A stretch of 64,000 nt of DNA from Photobacterium alginatilyticum. GTDB taxonomy: Bacteria; Pseudomonadota; Gammaproteobacteria; Enterobacterales; Vibrionaceae. Of the stretch, positions 61,683-64,000 are shown piece by piece; positions within the stretch are counted from its first letter, which is position 1, and every line of letters begins with the position of its first letter. Where the stretch lies: contig NZ_RSEJ01000007.1 of NCBI RefSeq assembly GCF_009910675.1, forward strand, positions 1 through 64,000. Direction: 5' to 3'. Below the pieces are notes generated by a model. The model saw nothing but the letters and a program-made list of their open reading frames with translations. It did no database searches and was not told the origin of the DNA. Both the position numbers and the translations under genes were made by a program.

Positions 61683-62216
61683 ATGCAAGACCAACACGCC
61701 ATCCAGAAACTAAGCAAAAAGCTACTCATTTTGCTTTGGGTCATATTAATCACAGCACCGCTTTATGACTCAGTAATGTGGATCTATGGCACGATGGTTG
61801 AGTCAGGAGATGCCATCAGCATCTCATTTGCCTACCCAGTTAACCTTCCTCTGACACCCGCAAAAATGCTGATGGGCTATCCCTTTGCCCTATTACCTAC
61901 GTTGGCCTACATGGCAATCATTTGGCAGCTTATTCGGCTTTTTCGACTTTATCGTGTCGGTAAAGTGTTCACTTTAGGCAATGTGTCATGTTTGAAAAAG
62001 ACGGCTAATTTGATGATTGCCCTACCTGTAATTGGTGCACTTTCTGACCTGTTATTAGGCGCAGTTTTATCGATTGGTGAAGAAGTCTTAAATACCGGTC
62101 TCTATTTTTCGGACAATGAGTTGACAATTTTTATTATTGGTATCATGGTGCGGGCTATTTCTCATGTCATGGCACTTGCCAAAGACATGAAAGAAGAGAA
62201 TGAATTAACAATATAA
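61683..62216 (+). CDS. DUF2975 membrane protein, copy 2
   Basis: 177 residues, the same length as copy 1 and collinear with it (LLILLWVILITAPLYDSVMW; MGYPFALLPTLAYMAIIWQL; KDMKEENELTI at the end). Four hydrophobic segments. Sequence divergence from copy 1 is moderate and concentrated in the periplasmic loops, unlike the near-identical HTH partner. GGAG precedes the ATG. Confidence 0.87.
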   Translation: MQDQHAIQKLSKKLLILLWVILITAPLYDSVMWIYGTMVESGDAISISFAYPVNLPLTPAKMLMGYPFALLPTLAYMAIIWQLIRLFRLYRVGKVFTLGNVSCLKKTANLMIALPVIGALSDLLLGAVLSIGEEVLNTGLYFSDNELTIFIIGIMVRAISHVMALAKDMKEENELTI

Positions 62217-62225
62217 GGTGATTTT

Positions 62226-62444
62226 GTGCCAATTATCATTAATTTAGATGTGATGCTGGCTAAGCGTAAAATGCGCTCAAATGAACTTGCGGCAAAGATA
62301 GGGATTACTGAACAAAATTTGTCCGTCCTAAAAAATGCAAGGGCTAAGGCACTTCGCCTGTCAACACTGGATGCTATTTGCAAACACCTGCAATGCCAAC
62401 CAGGAGATATCCTCGAGTACGTCGATGACGAAAAGCCAGCATAA
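62226..62444 (+). CDS. Small HTH regulator (Cro/CI, YozG-like), copy 2
   Basis: 72 residues starting at GTG, 9 bp after DUF2975 copy 2. NELAAKIGITEQNLSVLK is identical to copy 1. The differences in the first 65 residues are G38A, T46S, E49D and N56Q; the tails diverge (VDDEKPA). Shared recognition helix implies a common DNA target. Confidence 0.9.
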   Translation: MPIIINLDVMLAKRKMRSNELAAKIGITEQNLSVLKNARAKALRLSTLDAICKHLQCQPGDILEYVDDEKPA

Positions 62445-62489
62445 TGCTGAAACCCAGACCAGCTGAACATTGCTGCAAGCAAGATGACT

Positions 62490-62520
62490 AAAAAAGGGCC
62501 AAACGGCCCTTTTAGTTTTT
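62490..62520. terminator. Bidirectional terminator between HTH copy 2 and nifJ
   Basis: AAAAAGGGCC-AAAC-GGCCCTTTT followed by AGTTTTT serves the plus-strand HTH gene. The reverse reading ends in six Ts and serves the convergent nifJ. Confidence 0.85.
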
Positions 62521-62536
62521 TATCGCTTAGCTATCG

Positions 62537-64000
62537 CTAGTCAGCATCCAGCTCGACATGCGGGGCAACCGAACCTTGCTTGCGGGTCGCCAGCTCTTCA
62601 TAGAGCTGCCACTTACGCTTGGCAACCTGCTGAGCGTGTGCGGTAATTTCAGCCGCGGCTTCAGGGTTGCTCCGACGCAGGATTTGGTAGCGCGCTTCGT
62701 TATAGCGGTATTCCTCCAACGGAATTGTCGGCCGCAAGGTATCGAGCGAGAACGGATTCTCACCGACATCACGCAGTGCCGGATTATAGCGGAATAACGG
62801 CCAGTGACCGGATTGCACCGCCAGTTGCTGCTGATGCAGGCCATCTTCCATATTGATACCATGAGCAATACAGTGGCTGTAAGCAATAATGATTGACGGG
62901 CCTTTATAGGCTTCGGCTTCTCGCATCGCCAGCAGTACCTGCTGCGGATCCGCGCCTAGCGCAACCCTGGCAACGTAGACGTTGTTATAGGATATCGCCT
63001 GCATCGCCACATCTTTCTTGGTGGCCTGTTTACCGGCTGCGGCAAACTTGGCAACCGCACCAAGCGGCGTCGACTTCGACATCTGGCCGCCGGTATTGGA
63101 GTACACTTCGGTATCCATGACCAGTACGTTGACATCCGCCCCGCTGGCAAGCACATGATCAAGACCGCTTGAACCAATATCGTAGGCCCAGCCGTCACCA
63201 CCTACTATCCAAATAGAACGGCGGATAAGTTGGTCAGCGACTGACATCAGGTTCTTGGCAGACTCAGTGCCAATGGTTTCCAATTCCGCCTTCAGGGTAT
63301 CTACCCGTTTGATCTGGGCCTGGATATCCGTTTCGGTCAGTTGCTCGGCATGCAATAGTTGATCAACCAGTAGTGGATCAAGCTGCTCGCGATTTTCCAC
63401 CAGCAACTGCTCAGCCATCTCGTGCTGCTTGACAGCGGCCAGGCGGAAACCAAAGCCAAATTCAGCGTTATCTTCGAACAACGAGTTAGCCCAGGCCGGT
63501 CCACGCCCTTCGGCATTTTTCGACCAAGGTGTCGTCGGCAAGTTACCGCCATAAATCGACGAACATCCCGTCGCGTTGGCAATCATCAGGCGATCACCAA
63601 ACAGCTGGGACATCAGCTTAAGATACGGGGTTTCACCACAGCCCGAACACGCTCCCGAGAACTCAAACAACGGCTGAAGGAACTGGGCGCCGCGAACATT
63701 GGAGAAATCAACACGGGCACGCTCGTTATATGGAATGGTTTCGAAGAAGTCGAGGTTGCGCTTCTCCTGTTCCATATATGGCGCTTTCAGCTCCATATTA
63801 ATGGCCTTACGCTCCGGCTGATCGTCCGTCGCCTCCTGAACGACCATCGGACAGGCATCGACGCACAGGCTACATCCGGTACAATCTTCGGCATACACCT
63901 GCAACGTATAGCGGGTGTCCGGGAAACCACGAGCGGTAATACCCGCAGACTTGAAGCCTTCCGGTGCTTCTTCGAGTTTCGACTTATCGTAGAACTTGGC
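62537..64000 (-). CDS. nifJ: Pyruvate:flavodoxin (ferredoxin) oxidoreductase, C-terminal part
   Basis: The last 487 residues of a single-chain enzyme of about 1170-1200 residues; the 5' part lies beyond the right edge. Visible are a ferredoxin cluster CTGCSLCVDAC, the FSGACSGCGETPY cluster and the thiamine diphosphate domain IVGGDGWAYDIGSSGLDHV with SNTGGQMS. It oxidises pyruvate to acetyl-CoA and CO2 and reduces flavodoxin or ferredoxin, fitting anaerobic growth. The reading frame is open to the window edge, so an internal TTG at 63904 is not a start. Confidence 0.95.
   Translation of the reverse strand, partial: AKFYDKSKLEEAPEGFKSAGITARGFPDTRYTLQVYAEDCTGCSLCVDACPMVVQEATDDQPERKAINMELKAPYMEQEKRNLDFFETIPYNERARVDFSNVRGAQFLQPLFEFSGACSGCGETPYLKLMSQLFGDRLMIANATGCSSIYGGNLPTTPWSKNAEGRGPAWANSLFEDNAEFGFGFRLAAVKQHEMAEQLLVENREQLDPLLVDQLLHAEQLTETDIQAQIKRVDTLKAELETIGTESAKNLMSVADQLIRRSIWIVGGDGWAYDIGSSGLDHVLASGADVNVLVMDTEVYSNTGGQMSKSTPLGAVAKFAAAGKQATKKDVAMQAISYNNVYVARVALGADPQQVLLAMREAEAYKGPSIIIAYSHCIAHGINMEDGLHQQQLAVQSGHWPLFRYNPALRDVGENPFSLDTLRPTIPLEEYRYNEARYQILRRSNPEAAAEITAHAQQVAKRKWQLYEELATRKQGSVAPHVELDAD

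Noticed and set aside
1..64000. CRISPR arrays, prophage, integrase or toxin-antitoxin islands
   Set aside because: No regularly spaced direct repeats, cas genes, phage structural genes or integrases were seen. The DUF2975-HTH pairs were considered as toxin-antitoxin modules, but four-helix membrane proteins of 177 residues with YozG-like partners do not fit known types.

Overview
The window looks like a chromosomal segment of a marine gammaproteobacterium of the family Vibrionaceae, most like Photobacterium or a close relative. The signs are a glyW-cysT-leuZ-like tRNA operon, divergent nrf and tor respiratory loci, DUF3157- and DUF3541-type proteins, and a dispersed ATACCAATC-type palindromic element. 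This placement is inference from gene content; no rRNA or other marker gene is present.

Layout. 1-735: the 5' end of a group II intron sits directly behind the terminator of a Cys-Gly-(degraded Gly)-Leu tRNA operon. 1-5.0 kb: ketodeoxygluconate catabolism (kdgK-eda), a VOC-fold protein and a receiver-TPR response regulator. 5.4-14.0 kb: the ammonifying nitrite reductase locus, with nrfBCD and nrfE-ccmG-nrfF on one strand, nrfA divergent from them and nrfG downstream of nrfA in convergent orientation; NarP- and FNR-like sites lie between nrfB and nrfA. 14-24 kb: housekeeping and repair genes (OsmC, glutaredoxin, the AMMECR1/Memo/radical SAM trio, AlkB, a methylcitrate synthase, a DEDDh exonuclease, a macrodomain protein, MobB).

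24-46 kb is the centrepiece: a purine and selenium-dependent molybdenum hydroxylase island. It holds permeases for guanine/hypoxanthine and xanthine/urate, guanine deaminase, a three-subunit xanthine dehydrogenase, the XdhD-YgfM pair, SsnA, YgfK, and the cofactor genes mocA, yqeC and yqeB, followed by a MauE-like membrane protein and an exported rhodanese. Three promoters in this island carry -24/-12 (sigma-54) elements with exact GG-N10-GC spacing. Each has TATCA...TGATA palindromes about 160-410 bp upstream, the geometry expected for an enhancer-binding protein. No such activator gene is in the window. XdhD keeps the ferredoxin-like N-terminal fold but has lost all eight Fe-S cysteine positions.

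46-54 kb: a DUF2975 membrane protein with an HTH partner, then the TMAO respiration operon torE-torC-torA and torD (torE is only 38 codons long), and a CsaA-like tRNA-binding protein. 54-64 kb: a large GGDEF-EAL protein with two sensor regions, small genes including a 40-residue lysine-rich protein, a TRIC-type channel, a Fur-box-controlled outer-membrane barrel, a DUF2799 lipoprotein, a second DUF2975-HTH pair with the same upstream palindrome as the first, and the C-terminal part of a pyruvate:flavodoxin oxidoreductase running off the right edge.

Taken together, the window combines anaerobic respiration (nitrite, TMAO), molybdenum cofactor supply (mobB, mocA, yqeB, yqeC) and molybdoenzymes for purine breakdown.
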